Source of the DNA: Lachnospiraceae bacterium
GTDB lineage: Bacteria > Bacillota > Clostridia > Lachnospirales > Lachnospiraceae
Direction: 5' to 3'
Assembly: GCA_017450485.1 (NCBI GenBank)
Contig: JAFSTN010000022.1
Location: 1 to 55,146, forward strand
DNA length: 55,146 bases
Made by a program: the position numbers and the translations under genes. The notes below the pieces were generated by a model that saw nothing but the letters and a program-made list of their open reading frames with translations, did no database searches and was not told the DNA's origin. Below are positions 33,725-43,401 of the stretch, one piece after another. How positions within the stretch are numbered: the first letter of the stretch is position 1; the number at the start of each line of letters is the position of its first letter.

Positions 33725-34762
33725 ATGACAACGATCAAGGATATAGCGGAATACACGGGGGTTTCCGCGACTACCGTATCCAACGTGATACACGGACGCA
33801 AAAACCGTGTGTCGGAAGAAACCGTAGCACGTATCATGAAGGCCATAGATGAGCTCGGATATGTGCCGAATATGTTCGCCAGGAGTCTGGTATCATCTTC
33901 GTCGCGGGTTATAGCACTCATCCATTTTGTGCCGACCGAAGCGGAGGCCGCATTCTCGGATGAAGCATTTCAGATGGCGTTCTTAAGCAGGATGGAATCC
34001 GATCTTAAGAAGAGCGGATACTATCTGATGTTCCGCCGTGTGGGAGATGTCGATGAGCTGAAGGAGTTTCTGCATAACTGGAATCTGGACGGAATATTCG
34101 TGACGGGTGCCAGCGATCCTGAGTTCATAAATGAGCTGACCGAGGTAAAGAAGCCGATCATATATATCGATGCCTATGCCAGTGAAGATGTGTATGAAGT
34201 AGATCATGATGACTATGAGGGCGGACGTATCGCCACGGCGCATCTGATATCGAAGGGGCATAAGCGCATAGCTTTTGCATCTACTACCATCGGGGACGGA
34301 CGATATATGGAACACAGATACCGGGGATATCTGTCGGCGCTCGCGGATGCCGGCATTGAGGCAGATCCCGGGCTCGTATATGAGTTCGGCCTGGATCCGG
34401 ATTCGTGCAGACGGACGGCAGAGAGCATACATGCCCATCCGGACGTGACCGCAGTGGTAGCGACGACCGATATCATGGCAGCAGGCCTGATGGCGGCATT
34501 TAAGGATATGGGAATGAACCTGCCGGAGGATATCTCCATAGTCGGATACGATGACAGTCCGCTGAGCCGCATGATCACACCGAGGCTTACCACCATCAGA
34601 CAGGATATGCGTCACAAAGCCGGGATCGCGGTGAAGCTCATGCTCGGCATCCTGGGTGTCGAACCCGATGAAGAGGATACGGACCCCATAGCCGTCAATC
34701 CGGGCAGAACGGTGCTGCCGGTAGAGCTGATAGAGAGAGATTCCGTCGCAGACATAGGCTGA
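33725..34762 (+). CDS. LacI-family transcriptional regulator
   Basis: A 345-residue repressor-type protein. Its N-terminal helix-turn-helix and hinge are canonical (TIKDIAEYTGVSATTVSNVIHG, then RIMKAIDELGYVPNMFARSL), followed by a periplasmic-binding-protein-like effector domain (EGGRIATAHLISKGHKRIAFA; SIVGYDDSPLSRMITPRLTT). It lies 45 bases upstream of beta-galactosidase, so control of lacZ by a galactoside-type sugar is the obvious inference. No clear LacI-type operator was seen in that gap, which holds a GC-rich hairpin instead. Confidence 0.92.
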   Translation: MTTIKDIAEYTGVSATTVSNVIHGRKNRVSEETVARIMKAIDELGYVPNMFARSLVSSSSRVIALIHFVPTEAEAAFSDEAFQMAFLSRMESDLKKSGYYLMFRRVGDVDELKEFLHNWNLDGIFVTGASDPEFINELTEVKKPIIYIDAYASEDVYEVDHDDYEGGRIATAHLISKGHKRIAFASTTIGDGRYMEHRYRGYLSALADAGIEADPGLVYEFGLDPDSCRRTAESIHAHPDVTAVVATTDIMAAGLMAAFKDMGMNLPEDISIVGYDDSPLSRMITPRLTTIRQDMRHKAGIAVKLMLGILGVEPDEEDTDPIAVNPGRTVLPVELIERDSVADIG

Positions 34763-34777
34763 GCGGTATGTGCATGA

Positions 34778-34793
34778 GTCCCGGGCGCGGGAC
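34778..34793. repeat. GC-rich hairpin between lacI-type gene and lacZ
   Basis: GTCCCG and CGGGAC form a perfect 6-bp stem around GGCG, six bases before the GGAGGA ribosome site of lacZ. There is no T-run, so it is unlikely to be a terminator. It could tune lacZ translation or mRNA stability, or be a protein-binding inverted repeat for the LacI-type regulator. Confidence 0.4.
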
Positions 34794-34807
34794 AGACTGG
34801 AGGAAGT

Positions 34808-37800
34808 ATGGAATTTAACGTAAACATGATACGTGATCCGAAGTGTTTCGCCGAGGGGAGATTACCGGCGCGGGCCTTTTTCGATGCCATGCAGCCCGAC
34901 GGGCATGGCGGACACAGATCCTCTGTCGTGCTTGACCTAAACGGCGACTGGAACTTCGCTTATTCCGAGAACTACGAATCCGCACCGAAGGATTTCCATA
35001 AAGCAGATTATGATTGCAATGGCTGGGATACCATAACGGTTCCCGGTCATATTCAGATGCAGGGATATGATAAACCGCATTATACGAATACCGCTTATCC
35101 CTGGGATGGTCTGGAGAATGTTGCGACAGGCGATGTGCCCGAGCGGTTCAATCCCGTCGGCAGCTACGTGAAGTATTTTGAACGTCCCGATATCCCCGAG
35201 GGATACGGAGCCAGGATTTATTTCGGAGGCATAGAATCCGGAGCTGCGATCTGGCTGAACGGGCATTTCATCGGATACAAAGAGGACAGCTTCGATGCGG
35301 GTGAGTATGACATCACCGATTTGCTGATACCGGGCGTAAATAAACTCGCGGTGCAGGTATTCAAGTGGACAGTCGGCAGCTGGTTCGAGGATCAGGATTT
35401 CTTCAGATTCTCCGGTATATACAGATCTGTATGGATATACTCCGTGCCTCCGGTGCATCTGGAGGATGTGGGTGTACGTACGCTGCTTGACGACGATTAC
35501 CTGGATGCCCAGTTGGTGGTGAAGACCAGGGCCACGGGTGACGGCAGCCTGGAACTTATCCTCGCTGATTCCGACGGGGCTGCGGTGCTCCGCGATACCG
35601 TGCTTCTCGCTCTGGGCGAGGAGATGATATATCCCGTATCGAACCCTCTGCTGTGGAGTGCCGAGAAACCCTATCTGTATACACTGACACTGTTGATCAG
35701 GGATACCGTGGGCAATGAGATAGAACGCGTGGTCTTAAACGTCGGCTTCAGAAGGTTCGAGATGAAGGACGGTATCATGTGCATCAACGGCAAACGCATA
35801 GAGTTCAACGGGGTGAACCGTCATGAGTTCTCCTGTTATACCGGACGCGCGATCTCCTACGAGGAGACACTGGCTGATGTGCTGAACATGAAGGCAAATA
35901 ACATCAATGCGATACGTACCTCTCACTATCCCGATGATGAGCCGCTGTACGATCTGTGCGACAGGTACGGCATATATATGATAGCCGAGAACAACATGGA
36001 GACTCACGGTACCTGGTGTACACCCGATGCACACGAGGATCCGGACCGGATACTGCCGTCGAACCATATGGAATATGAGCCGCTGCTTCTCGACCGTATC
36101 CGCAGTCTCTACGAGATACACAAGAATCACCCTTCGATACTCATCTGGTCTGACGGAAACGAATCCTTCGGCGGTGACGTGATCGCGGATATGACCGAGC
36201 TGCTGCACAGTCTCGATCCCGACAGGCTCGTTCATTACGAGAGCATAGTCAATGACCGCAGACGTCCCGAGACTTCCGACATGGAGACTCAGATGTACAC
36301 TCCCGTGGAAGGTGTGAAAGCTTTTCTTGCCGAGCATCCCGACAAGCCCTTCATCATGTGCGAATATACGCATGCGATGGGGAACTCATGCGGAGGCATG
36401 CATAAATATATCGAACTCATGCACACCGATCCGAGATTTCAGGGTGGATTTATATGGGATTATATAGACCAGTCGATCGTGAAGACAGACCGTTACGGAG
36501 ATGAGTATCAGGCGTACGGCGGTGACTTCGGTGACCGTCCGAGTGAGTATAATTTCTCCGGCAACGGAATCATGTACGGTGACCGCACTCCGAGTCCCAA
36601 GATGCAGGAGGTCAAGTATAACTACAGACCGATAGAATGCGAGATAACCGAGCACAGCGTACGGGTGATCAACAGGCATCTGTTCACATCCACATCCGAA
36701 TATGATGCGTACATTACCCTGCTCAGAGACGGGGTGCAGCAGATCAGGGAACCGTTTGACACGAACGTATCTCCGCTGTGTGATAAGAAATACGATCTGC
36801 CGATCGTCAGACCGGCAGATCCCGGTGAATATACGATCATCGTATCGTTTCACCTGAAGCGCGATACCGACTATGCTCCTGCCGGACATGAGGTGGCGTT
36901 TGATCAGTATACCTATACGATAGAGGGAGAAGAAGGAGTGCAGGCATCGGGTGGCACCCGCGCAGGAGGCAGGTCAGCATCCGCAGACGCGAATGTGTGT
37001 GAGTTCATCCGCGGATCCCAGAACTATGGGCAGAAAGGTGCTGACTATCAGATACTGTTTACCCCCGGTCAGGGAGGCGTGGCTTCGTATATATACGGAG
37101 GACGTGAGTTCATATACGGTATGAAAGTGCCCGTGCCGAACTTCTGGCGCGCACCCGTGGATAACGACATGGGCTGTGTGGGGCCTCAGAGATATGCGCA
37201 GTGGAAGATCGCCAGCATGTATCTGACACATAAGAAAAATGCCAACTTCGATATCATGGTTCCCGAGATCTCTCCGGCGGCAGACGGACTCTGCACCACT
37301 TATACACTGAATGTACCCACATCTCCCGCGACGGAGGTCAGGGTCAGATATGAGGTCCGTCCCGACGGCGCGGTCGATACGACACTCATCTACGATCCCG
37401 TGTCTGAGCTTGGCGATATGCCCGAGTTCGGTATGATGTTTACTCTGGATGCAGATCTGAATCATGTCAGGTGGTACGGCAGAGGGCCTGAGGAGACCTA
37501 CGCTGACAGATGCGGTGGCGGTAAGATGGGCATCTGGGAAAATGATGTAACCGACAACATGGCTGCTTATCTCGTTCCGCAGGAGTGCGGTAATCACACC
37601 GATGTCAGGTGGGGTGAGGTCTACGGCGATGACGGATACGGTATCAGGTTCACCTCGCTCGGCGCACCGATGTGCTTCAGCGCACTGCCGTATACTCCGC
37701 ATGAGCTTGAGAATGCAGCACATCCTCACGAGCTTCCGCCTATCTATCATACTATAGTCCGCGTGAGCCTCGGACAGATGGGTGTCGGAGGAGATGATTC

Positions 37801-37891
37801 GTGGGGATCACGGGTCCATCCTGAGTATCTGCTGGACGTATCCGGTCATATGGAGTTTAAGTTCAGATGGCAGGGCTTTATGAATAAATAG
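34808..37891 (+). CDS. lacZ: beta-galactosidase, glycoside hydrolase family 2, LacZ type
   Basis: A 1027-residue enzyme, nearly the length of E. coli LacZ. It has the sugar-binding N-terminal domain, the immunoglobulin-like domains, the TIM barrel with NAIRTSHYPDDEPLYDLCDR and ENNMETHG, the acid/base Glu452 in WSDGNESFGG and the nucleophile Glu519 in IMCEYTHAMGNS. The C-terminal Bgal small chain is present (WYGRGPEETYADRCGGGKMG; YLVPQECGNHTDVRW). A Gly/Ala/Ser-rich stretch (GVQASGGTRAGGRSASADA) is inserted near residue 705 before the small chain. No signal peptide is visible, so it acts on imported disaccharide. Confidence 0.95.
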   Translation: MEFNVNMIRDPKCFAEGRLPARAFFDAMQPDGHGGHRSSVVLDLNGDWNFAYSENYESAPKDFHKADYDCNGWDTITVPGHIQMQGYDKPHYTNTAYPWDGLENVATGDVPERFNPVGSYVKYFERPDIPEGYGARIYFGGIESGAAIWLNGHFIGYKEDSFDAGEYDITDLLIPGVNKLAVQVFKWTVGSWFEDQDFFRFSGIYRSVWIYSVPPVHLEDVGVRTLLDDDYLDAQLVVKTRATGDGSLELILADSDGAAVLRDTVLLALGEEMIYPVSNPLLWSAEKPYLYTLTLLIRDTVGNEIERVVLNVGFRRFEMKDGIMCINGKRIEFNGVNRHEFSCYTGRAISYEETLADVLNMKANNINAIRTSHYPDDEPLYDLCDRYGIYMIAENNMETHGTWCTPDAHEDPDRILPSNHMEYEPLLLDRIRSLYEIHKNHPSILIWSDGNESFGGDVIADMTELLHSLDPDRLVHYESIVNDRRRPETSDMETQMYTPVEGVKAFLAEHPDKPFIMCEYTHAMGNSCGGMHKYIELMHTDPRFQGGFIWDYIDQSIVKTDRYGDEYQAYGGDFGDRPSEYNFSGNGIMYGDRTPSPKMQEVKYNYRPIECEITEHSVRVINRHLFTSTSEYDAYITLLRDGVQQIREPFDTNVSPLCDKKYDLPIVRPADPGEYTIIVSFHLKRDTDYAPAGHEVAFDQYTYTIEGEEGVQASGGTRAGGRSASADANVCEFIRGSQNYGQKGADYQILFTPGQGGVASYIYGGREFIYGMKVPVPNFWRAPVDNDMGCVGPQRYAQWKIASMYLTHKKNANFDIMVPEISPAADGLCTTYTLNVPTSPATEVRVRYEVRPDGAVDTTLIYDPVSELGDMPEFGMMFTLDADLNHVRWYGRGPEETYADRCGGGKMGIWENDVTDNMAAYLVPQECGNHTDVRWGEVYGDDGYGIRFTSLGAPMCFSALPYTPHELENAAHPHELPPIYHTIVRVSLGQMGVGGDDSWGSRVHPEYLLDVSGHMEFKFRWQGFMNK

Positions 37892-37909
37892 CAGGCGGTC
37901 GAAACTTTC

Positions 37910-38662
37910 ATGAGTGAAGTCAGGAACTATAAGTTCATCCTGTGCTATGATGGCACCCGCTATAAGGGCTGGGAGCATCAGCCGGGCATAGACAATACGA
38001 TCCAGGGCAAAATGGAGTACCATCTCGCTCAGATGACCGGAGCGGATGATATAGAGGTGCTCGGAGCCGGACGTACCGATGCCGGAGTGCATGCGAAGGG
38101 GATGGTGTGTAATGCACGCCTTGATACGTCGCTTACCCCTGAGGAGATCACCGCGTACATGAACGGGCATCTGCCGGAGGATATCTGTGTGCTCGAGACT
38201 CGCATCGCATCCGACAGATTCCATGCGAGATATAATGCAGTCGGCAAGACTTATTGCTACACATGCTATGCAGGGCCCGGCAAGCCCGTATTTAACAGGC
38301 GGTTCGTGCTGGCGCTCGATGTCCATCCCGATATCGATGCCATGCGCAGGGCGGCGGAGTATCTTACCGGCAAGCATGACTATGCATCGTTCTGCGGCAA
38401 CAAACATATGAAGAAATCCACGGTCCGTATCGTTGATTCCATCGAGATCACGGAGCGTGGCGGATATATCAATCTGACTTATCACGGCACCGGATTCCTG
38501 CAGCATATGGTCAGGATCATGACCGGTACATTGCTGGAAGTCGGGATGGGACAGCGCGATGCCGACTCCATCCCCGATCTGATAGAGTGCCGTGACAGAT
38601 CACAGGCAGGTCCCACCGCTCCGGCGAAAGGCCTATGTCTGATGCAGGTGGACTATGAGTGA
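37910..38662 (+). CDS. truA: tRNA pseudouridine(38-40) synthase
   Basis: A 250-residue TruA. It makes pseudouridine in the tRNA anticodon stem-loop. The catalytic Asp is in GAGRTDAGVHAKGMVCN near residue 52. Other family blocks are CYDGTRYKGWEHQPG at the start and GTGFLQHMVRIMTGTLLEVG near 202. It begins 18 bases after lacZ and overlaps the following acyltransferase gene by 8 bases (ATGAGTGA), implying translational coupling. Confidence 0.95.
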   Translation: MSEVRNYKFILCYDGTRYKGWEHQPGIDNTIQGKMEYHLAQMTGADDIEVLGAGRTDAGVHAKGMVCNARLDTSLTPEEITAYMNGHLPEDICVLETRIASDRFHARYNAVGKTYCYTCYAGPGKPVFNRRFVLALDVHPDIDAMRRAAEYLTGKHDYASFCGNKHMKKSTVRIVDSIEITERGGYINLTYHGTGFLQHMVRIMTGTLLEVGMGQRDADSIPDLIECRDRSQAGPTAPAKGLCLMQVDYE

Positions 38663-39803
38663 TACTTCGCGCGGCTCAGGCCGTATGTATAACATGGATC
38701 TCGAGCGTGTTCTGCTCATTTTCCTGGTGATAGTGTTACATTTCAATAATCGCGATATGGGTGGTGCGTTGAATGCGATGTCATCCTCCCCCGGCATGGA
38801 GATATTCATTAGGATCACGCAGTCGCTTGCGATATGTGCAGTGGATGCGTTTATCATATCGAGCGGATACTTCGCAGCGGTGAAAGCGGAAAAGGCATCG
38901 CAGGCTGCGGGCTCCGCAGGCGCTGCTTCCGGGAGCGCAGCCTATACGATCCCCTGGCGCAAGGCTCTGTGGCTGCTCGCAGCCTGCTCTTTCTATCGTG
39001 TAGTAGGATATCTCCTGTATGTGCTGTGGATCACGCATGACTTCAGCCTGAGAGTCCTGATCGGATATATGGTGCCCAATAACTGGTTCGTGTGCCTGTT
39101 CGTGACCCTGCTGCTGTTCTCACCGTTTATCGACAGAGGACTGGCCGGCCTGAGTAGTCCCGGAACCGGCATCTGTTCCGGCAAGTCACCCGCACTCGGC
39201 ACTCTCCTTGGCATCATGACACTGGCTTTCTCCGTGCTGCCCACATTCGTGAGCTTCACCGGTGATCTCGCGGGAGTGAACATACAGGGGCTCTCTACGG
39301 TGACATGGCAGGGGGACGGCAGCGGGTTCAACATAGCGTTTTTTGTATATATGTATTGCATGGGCTATGCACTCAGGATGCACAGGGACTACTGGGAACG
39401 ATTCCCGGCGGTATTCTATCTGATCATGTATGTACTGGCTGCCCTGCTCAGCGCAGCGGTAAGCCGCATCACCGAGAGTGTATGGAACTACTCGTCAGTG
39501 ACCGTCGTACTTGAAGCCATGATGCTCACGCTTCTGTTTACCCGTATCCGGATCGGGTCTGACAGGATAGGACGCATCATCTCCGCAGTCGGCGGGTGCT
39601 CGTACGGCATATTCATATGGCATATGATGCCACTGATGATCATAGGACTTTGGAGCCGCTTTGATATACCGCGGCAGTACCTGAGCGCCACGTTGTCGAT
39701 GTATGCACTCAGCTTTGTATGGGTGTATGCATGCAGGCTTGTATCGAGGTTAGTGCGGGACAGATTATTCGTGCGAGGCAGACAAAAGCAGGGAGTTCTT
39801 TGA
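38655..39803 (+). CDS. acyltransferase 3 family membrane protein
   Basis: A 382-residue integral membrane acyltransferase with about ten helices. It has the N-terminal signature region NMDLERVLLIFLVIVLHFNN (the conserved Arg and active-site His) and ICAVDAFIISSGYF. Such enzymes O-acylate surface polysaccharides or peptidoglycan. The first cytoplasmic loop carries an Ala/Gly/Ser-rich stretch (ASQAAGSAGAASGSAAY). It is coupled to truA, but the glycan locus begins only 88 bases downstream, so it may modify that polysaccharide. Confidence 0.85.
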   Translation: MSDTSRGSGRMYNMDLERVLLIFLVIVLHFNNRDMGGALNAMSSSPGMEIFIRITQSLAICAVDAFIISSGYFAAVKAEKASQAAGSAGAASGSAAYTIPWRKALWLLAACSFYRVVGYLLYVLWITHDFSLRVLIGYMVPNNWFVCLFVTLLLFSPFIDRGLAGLSSPGTGICSGKSPALGTLLGIMTLAFSVLPTFVSFTGDLAGVNIQGLSTVTWQGDGSGFNIAFFVYMYCMGYALRMHRDYWERFPAVFYLIMYVLAALLSAAVSRITESVWNYSSVTVVLEAMMLTLLFTRIRIGSDRIGRIISAVGGCSYGIFIWHMMPLMIIGLWSRFDIPRQYLSATLSMYALSFVWVYACRLVSRLVRDRLFVRGRQKQGVL

Positions 39804-39844
39804 TCCGATTATAGACGGAATGATCGTTCGTGACTGGTGAGATG

Positions 39845-39853
39845 TGCTATACT
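39845..39853 (+). promoter_or_regulatory. extended -10 promoter of the glycan locus
   Basis: TGCTATACT is an extended -10 element with no good -35 hexamer. It lies 38 bases before the first glycan-locus gene, in the only sizeable gap between truA/acyltransferase and that gene. Confidence 0.4.
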
Positions 39854-39891
39854 TATATAGATTTGTTTCAGGATGAGAGGAGGATACGTCC

Positions 39892-41079
39892 ATGTCCAAT
39901 GCCGGAGTTTCGTTTCAGAATAACGGCAGGCTTAAGCTGCTCATAATAGTCGGCACGCGTCCCGAGATCATCAGACTATCGGAGGTGATCAGAAAGTGCC
40001 GTAATTATTTCGATACGATCCTGGCCCATACCGGTCAGAACTATGATTATAACTTGAACGGCGTGTTCTTCAAGGATCTGAGACTCGACGATCCCGATGT
40101 ATATATGGATGCGGTGGGCGATGACCTGGGTGCTACGATGGGCAACATCATCGATAAGAGCTACAAGCTCATGGTTGATATACAGCCCGATGCGGTACTC
40201 GTGCTTGGTGATACGAACAGCTGTCTGTCCGTGATCGGAGCGAAGAGACTGCATATACCCATTTTCCATATGGAAGCAGGCAACAGATGCAAGGATGAAT
40301 GTCTGCCGGAGGAGACCAACAGACGTATTGTGGACATCATCTCGGACGTCAATCTCGCCTATTCCGAGCACGCCCGCAGATATCTCGCAGAATGCGGACT
40401 TCCGAGAGAGCGTACCTTTGTCACGGGCTCACCTATGGCTGAGGTGCTGAGTGCGAATCTGGAGGCGATCAATGCGAGTGACGTGCATAAGCGGCTAAGC
40501 GACGAGACCGGTGTAGCCATAGAACCTCATAAGTACATCCTGTTATCTGCTCACAGAGAGGAAAACATAGATACAGAGCAGAACTTTCTGTCGCTCTTCA
40601 CGGCGATCAACCGTATGGCGGAAAAGTACGATATGCCGATCCTCTACTCATGTCATCCGAGGAGCAGGAAGCGCCTCGAACAATCGGGCTTCAAGCTTGA
40701 CAGCCGCGTGATCGCACATGAACCGCTTGGATTCCACGATTACAACTGCCTCCAGATGAATGCCTATGCAGTGGTATCCGATTCCGGTACGCTGCCCGAG
40801 GAGAGCAGTTATTTCCTGAGTATAGGTCATCCCTTCCCGGCTGTGTGCATCAGAACGAGCACGGAGCGTCCGGAAGCCATAGATGCGGGCGACTTCGTCA
40901 TAGCGGGCATCGATACGGACAGCCTGCTTCAGGCAGTGGAAACAGCGGTAGCCATGAACGATAACGGCGACAACGGTGTGCCCGTACCCGTATATGCCGA
41001 CACCAATGTTTCGGATAAAGTAGTGAAGATCATCCAGAGCTACACCGGGGTGGTCAACAAGATGGTATGGAGAAAATGA
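39892..41079 (+). CDS. wecB: UDP-GlcNAc-type 2-epimerase, CapG/FnlC-like
   Basis: A 395-residue non-hydrolysing UDP-sugar 2-epimerase of the GT-B fold. It has [18 protein letters not shown] near residue 22, [45 protein letters not shown] and the ending [13 protein letters not shown]. The NYDYNL and GNRCKD forms are those of the CapG/FnlC branch, which epimerises UDP-N-acetyl-L-talosamine-type sugars to UDP-N-acetyl-L-fucosamine, rather than housekeeping WecB. CapE- and CapF-like genes occur later in the same locus, which supports this. AGGAGG precedes the ATG. The stop overlaps the next start as ATGA. Confidence 0.9.
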   Translation: MSNAGVSFQNNGRLKLLIIVGTRPEIIRLSEVIRKCRNYFDTILAHTGQNYDYNLNGVFFKDLRLDDPDVYMDAVGDDLGATMGNIIDKSYKLMVDIQPDAVLVLGDTNSCLSVIGAKRLHIPIFHMEAGNRCKDECLPEETNRRIVDIISDVNLAYSEHARRYLAECGLPRERTFVTGSPMAEVLSANLEAINASDVHKRLSDETGVAIEPHKYILLSAHREENIDTEQNFLSLFTAINRMAEKYDMPILYSCHPRSRKRLEQSGFKLDSRVIAHEPLGFHDYNCLQMNAYAVVSDSGTLPEESSYFLSIGHPFPAVCIRTSTERPEAIDAGDFVIAGIDTDSLLQAVETAVAMNDNGDNGVPVPVYADTNVSDKVVKIIQSYTGVVNKMVWRK

Positions 41080-42242
41080 ATAATATCCCTTTCGTCAGCT
41101 TCAGACCGATGGAGCAGGAATTAAATACGGAAATCCGCGCGGCATTTGATCGCGTGCTGGAGTCAAGCTGGTATATACTCGGTCACGAGGATACCGCCTT
41201 CGAGGAGGCATTTGCGAAGTTCGTCGGGACGGATCACTGTATCGGCTGCGGTAACGGTCTCGATGCACTCATCCTGTCACTCAAGGCGCTCGGCGTAGGT
41301 CCCGGAGATGAGGTCATCGTCCAGTCGAATACATATATCGCGACGGTCCTGGCCATCACTTATGTGGGTGCGACTCCCGTGCTCGTGGAGCCCGATATCC
41401 GCACGTATAACATCGATCCTGCCCTGATAGAGCAGGCGATCACGTCACGTACCAGAGCCATCATGCCGGTGCATCTCTACGGACAGCCCTGTGATATGGA
41501 TCCGATCATGGAGATCGCGAGCAGGCACGGAATCAAAGTGGTAGAGGACTGTGCACAGGCCCACGGCGCGTTATATAAAGGCAAAAGAGTCGGCAGCTTC
41601 GGAGACAGTGCCGGATTCAGCTTCTATCCCGGCAAGAATCTCGGTGCACTCGGAGACGCCGGTGCGGTAACCACCTCCGACAAGGCATTGGGTGATAAGA
41701 TACGCGCGATAGCCAACTATGGTTCCGACTATAAATACCATTTCATATATCAGGGCCAGAACTCCAGACTGGATGAGCTGCAGGCGGCACTGCTGTCGGC
41801 GAAGCTCCCCGCGCTCGACCGTATGAATGCGGAGCGCAGGCGTATTGCCCGGGAATATCTGCAGGGGATGAACAATCCCGATATCATCATGCCGTATGTA
41901 CCGGATTATGCAGAGCCCGTATGGCATATATTCGCGATACGTACCGAGAGACGCGATGAGCTCGCAGAGTACCTGAAGGAGCGCGGCATCGGCACCATGA
42001 TGCACTATCCGATACCGATCCATATGCAGGAGTGCTACAGTGAGAAAGCACGTGCAGCCGCCGGACACAGCGATGCGGAGTGCCCCGGATGCGAACACCT
42101 GCATGACAGCCTGCCTTATGCTCAGGGTGACCTGCCTCTGGCAGAGGAGATCAGCCGTACGGAGCTGAGCCTGCCGATGTACTACGGCATGACCGACGAG
42201 CAGGTAGCGTATGTGATCGATGCGGTGAATTCGTTTAAGTAG
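41076..42242 (+). CDS. DegT/DnrJ/EryC1 sugar aminotransferase, FdtB/QdtB-like
   Basis: A 388-residue PLP-dependent sugar aminotransferase. It has [21 protein letters not shown] at the start, [20 protein letters not shown], the PLP Asp in [10 protein letters not shown] and the PLP lysine in [16 protein letters not shown]. The N-terminal style and FYPGKNLGA motif are those of FdtB/QdtB enzymes, which aminate dTDP-3-keto-6-deoxyhexoses. The FdtA-like isomerase that makes that substrate follows immediately. Start chosen at the ATGA overlap; an in-frame ATG 9 bases earlier exists. Confidence 0.88.
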   Translation: MNNIPFVSFRPMEQELNTEIRAAFDRVLESSWYILGHEDTAFEEAFAKFVGTDHCIGCGNGLDALILSLKALGVGPGDEVIVQSNTYIATVLAITYVGATPVLVEPDIRTYNIDPALIEQAITSRTRAIMPVHLYGQPCDMDPIMEIASRHGIKVVEDCAQAHGALYKGKRVGSFGDSAGFSFYPGKNLGALGDAGAVTTSDKALGDKIRAIANYGSDYKYHFIYQGQNSRLDELQAALLSAKLPALDRMNAERRRIAREYLQGMNNPDIIMPYVPDYAEPVWHIFAIRTERRDELAEYLKERGIGTMMHYPIPIHMQECYSEKARAAAGHSDAECPGCEHLHDSLPYAQGDLPLAEEISRTELSLPMYYGMTDEQVAYVIDAVNSFK

Positions 42243-42250
42243 AGGCAGAA

Positions 42251-42277
42251 CCGCAGCGGACCCGATCACGGCTGCGG
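42251..42277. repeat. GC-rich hairpin before the FdtA-like gene
   Basis: CCGCAGC (42251-42257) pairs with GCTGCGG (42271-42277), a perfect 7-bp stem with a 13-base loop. It ends three bases before the AGGAG ribosome site of a TTG-initiated gene. No T-run follows. It may modulate translation of the isomerase. Confidence 0.4.
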
Positions 42278-42292
42278 ATAAGGAGTTACGCT

Positions 42293-42694
42293 TTGGATAT
42301 AAAGACCTACACATTTGAAGCGCACGGCGATGACAGAGGACAGCTCGTGTCGCTTGAGGAGATGAAGAACATCCCTTTTGATATAAAGAGGGTGTACTAT
42401 ATGTACAAAACTGTCGGGAGTGCGGTCCGCGGACATCATGCCCACAAGTCTCTCGAGCAGATACTGATCTGTGTGCACGGCAGTTGCAGGATCCACCTCG
42501 ATGACGGCAGGGAGACCGCGGAGGTGCTTCTCGATAAGCCGTACGTAGGCTTGTACATAGCCAACAACATGTGGCGTGAGATGTATGACTTCTCGGAGGA
42601 TGCGGTGCTGATGGTACTGGCATCGCAGCTCTATGACGAGTCGGATTACATACGCGACTATGATGAGTTTAAGAGGTTTGTTGGAGCCGGCTGA
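42293..42694 (+). CDS. FdtA/QdtA-like cupin, dTDP-hexulose 3,4-ketoisomerase
   Basis: A 133-residue single-cupin protein with the family motifs FEAHGDDRGQLVSLEEMKNIPFD, RVYYMY, RGHHAHKSLEQILIC (the catalytic His pair) and VGLYIANNMWREMYDF. These enzymes convert dTDP-4-keto-6-deoxyglucose to the 3-keto isomer. The adjacent aminotransferase can then make a dTDP-3-amino-3,6-dideoxyhexose (Fuc3N or Qui3N type). The start is TTG, placed 7 bases after AGGAG; the first ATG is too far inside the conserved region. Confidence 0.85.
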   Translation: MDIKTYTFEAHGDDRGQLVSLEEMKNIPFDIKRVYYMYKTVGSAVRGHHAHKSLEQILICVHGSCRIHLDDGRETAEVLLDKPYVGLYIANNMWREMYDFSEDAVLMVLASQLYDESDYIRDYDEFKRFVGAG

Positions 42695-42736
42695 GCAACC
42701 GGCATGAGCTGAATATATGTATAAGGAGGTAGCATT

Positions 42737-43300
42737 ATGGCGGATAACAAGTGGCGCTGCAGGGCCGAGGATCTGAAGGGGACTCAGACCGAGAAGAACC
42801 TGCAGGAGGCGTTTGCGGGGGAGTCTCAGGCACGTAATAAGTACACGTACTTCGCATCCAAGGCGAAGAAAGAGGGATATGTACAGATATCCAATATCTT
42901 CACCGAGACGGCAGCCAATGAGAAAGAGCATGCCGAGATCTGGTACAAGATCCTGACCGGTATCGGAAGCACGGTCGACTGTCTGCGTGAAGCAGCTGAG
43001 GGTGAAGCTCACGAGTGGCAGGAGATGTATCCGGGATTCGCGAAGACCGCCCGCGAGGAAGGCTTCGATGAGATCGCCGAGCTCTTCGAGGCAGTGGCTG
43101 CTATTGAGAAAGAGCATGAAGAGCGATACAGGAAGCTGCTTAAGAATATTGAGGACAAGATCGTGTTCTCGCGTGACGGCGATGCCATCTGGCAGTGCTC
43201 GAACTGCGGACACATCGTGGTAGGCAAGGACGCGCCGGAGGTATGTCCGGTATGCAACCACGCGCAGGCGTATTTCCAGCTTAAACCGGAGAATTACTGA
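42737..43300 (+). CDS. rubrerythrin
   Basis: A 187-residue rubrerythrin, an NADH-linked peroxidase of anaerobes. The ferritin-like diiron domain shows the two Glu/Glu-x-x-His sets ([46 protein letters not shown]), followed by a C-terminal rubredoxin ([22 protein letters not shown]) with four cysteines. AAGGAGG gives a strong ribosome site. It is paired with desulfoferrodoxin across a 101-base gap filled by a long hairpin. Both are embedded in a polysaccharide locus, with no functional link obvious from sequence. Confidence 0.96.
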   Translation: MADNKWRCRAEDLKGTQTEKNLQEAFAGESQARNKYTYFASKAKKEGYVQISNIFTETAANEKEHAEIWYKILTGIGSTVDCLREAAEGEAHEWQEMYPGFAKTAREEGFDEIAELFEAVAAIEKEHEERYRKLLKNIEDKIVFSRDGDAIWQCSNCGHIVVGKDAPEVCPVCNHAQAYFQLKPENY

Positions 43301-43306
43301 TATCAA

Positions 43307-43380
43307 GCCTGTGAGAAATATAGTTCCCCGCAGCGAGTACTGTCGGGTCGCAGCAAGGGGAATCTATATTTCTCACAGGC
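43307..43380. ncRNA. 74-base near-perfect hairpin between rubrerythrin and desulfoferrodoxin
   Basis: The left arm (43307-43329, GCCTGTGAGAAATATAG then TTCCCC) pairs with the right arm (43357-43380) over 23 base pairs with a single bulged base. Inside the 27-base loop GC-A-GCGA faces TCGC-A-GC, extending the rod. No T-run follows, so it is not a standard intrinsic terminator. The right arm ends about 5 bases before the AAGGAAGGAG ribosome site of desulfoferrodoxin. It could be a processing site, a stabiliser of one half of the mRNA, or a small non-autonomous repeat; no second copy was noticed in the window. The ncRNA class is provisional. Confidence 0.6.
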
Positions 43381-43401
43381 ATATAAGGAAGGAGACGGAC
43401 C

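Noticed and set aside
31845-33731. Long reverse-strand frames opposite the flavoredoxin and citrate synthase genes
   Set aside because: Both opposite-strand genes are unmistakable; the shadows show no motifs and no start signals.
41571-43306. Two reverse-strand frames of about 350 codons opposite the aminotransferase/FdtA/rubrerythrin region
   Set aside because: Sense-strand genes have clear catalytic motifs and ribosome sites; the shadows cross gene boundaries and look like random translation.
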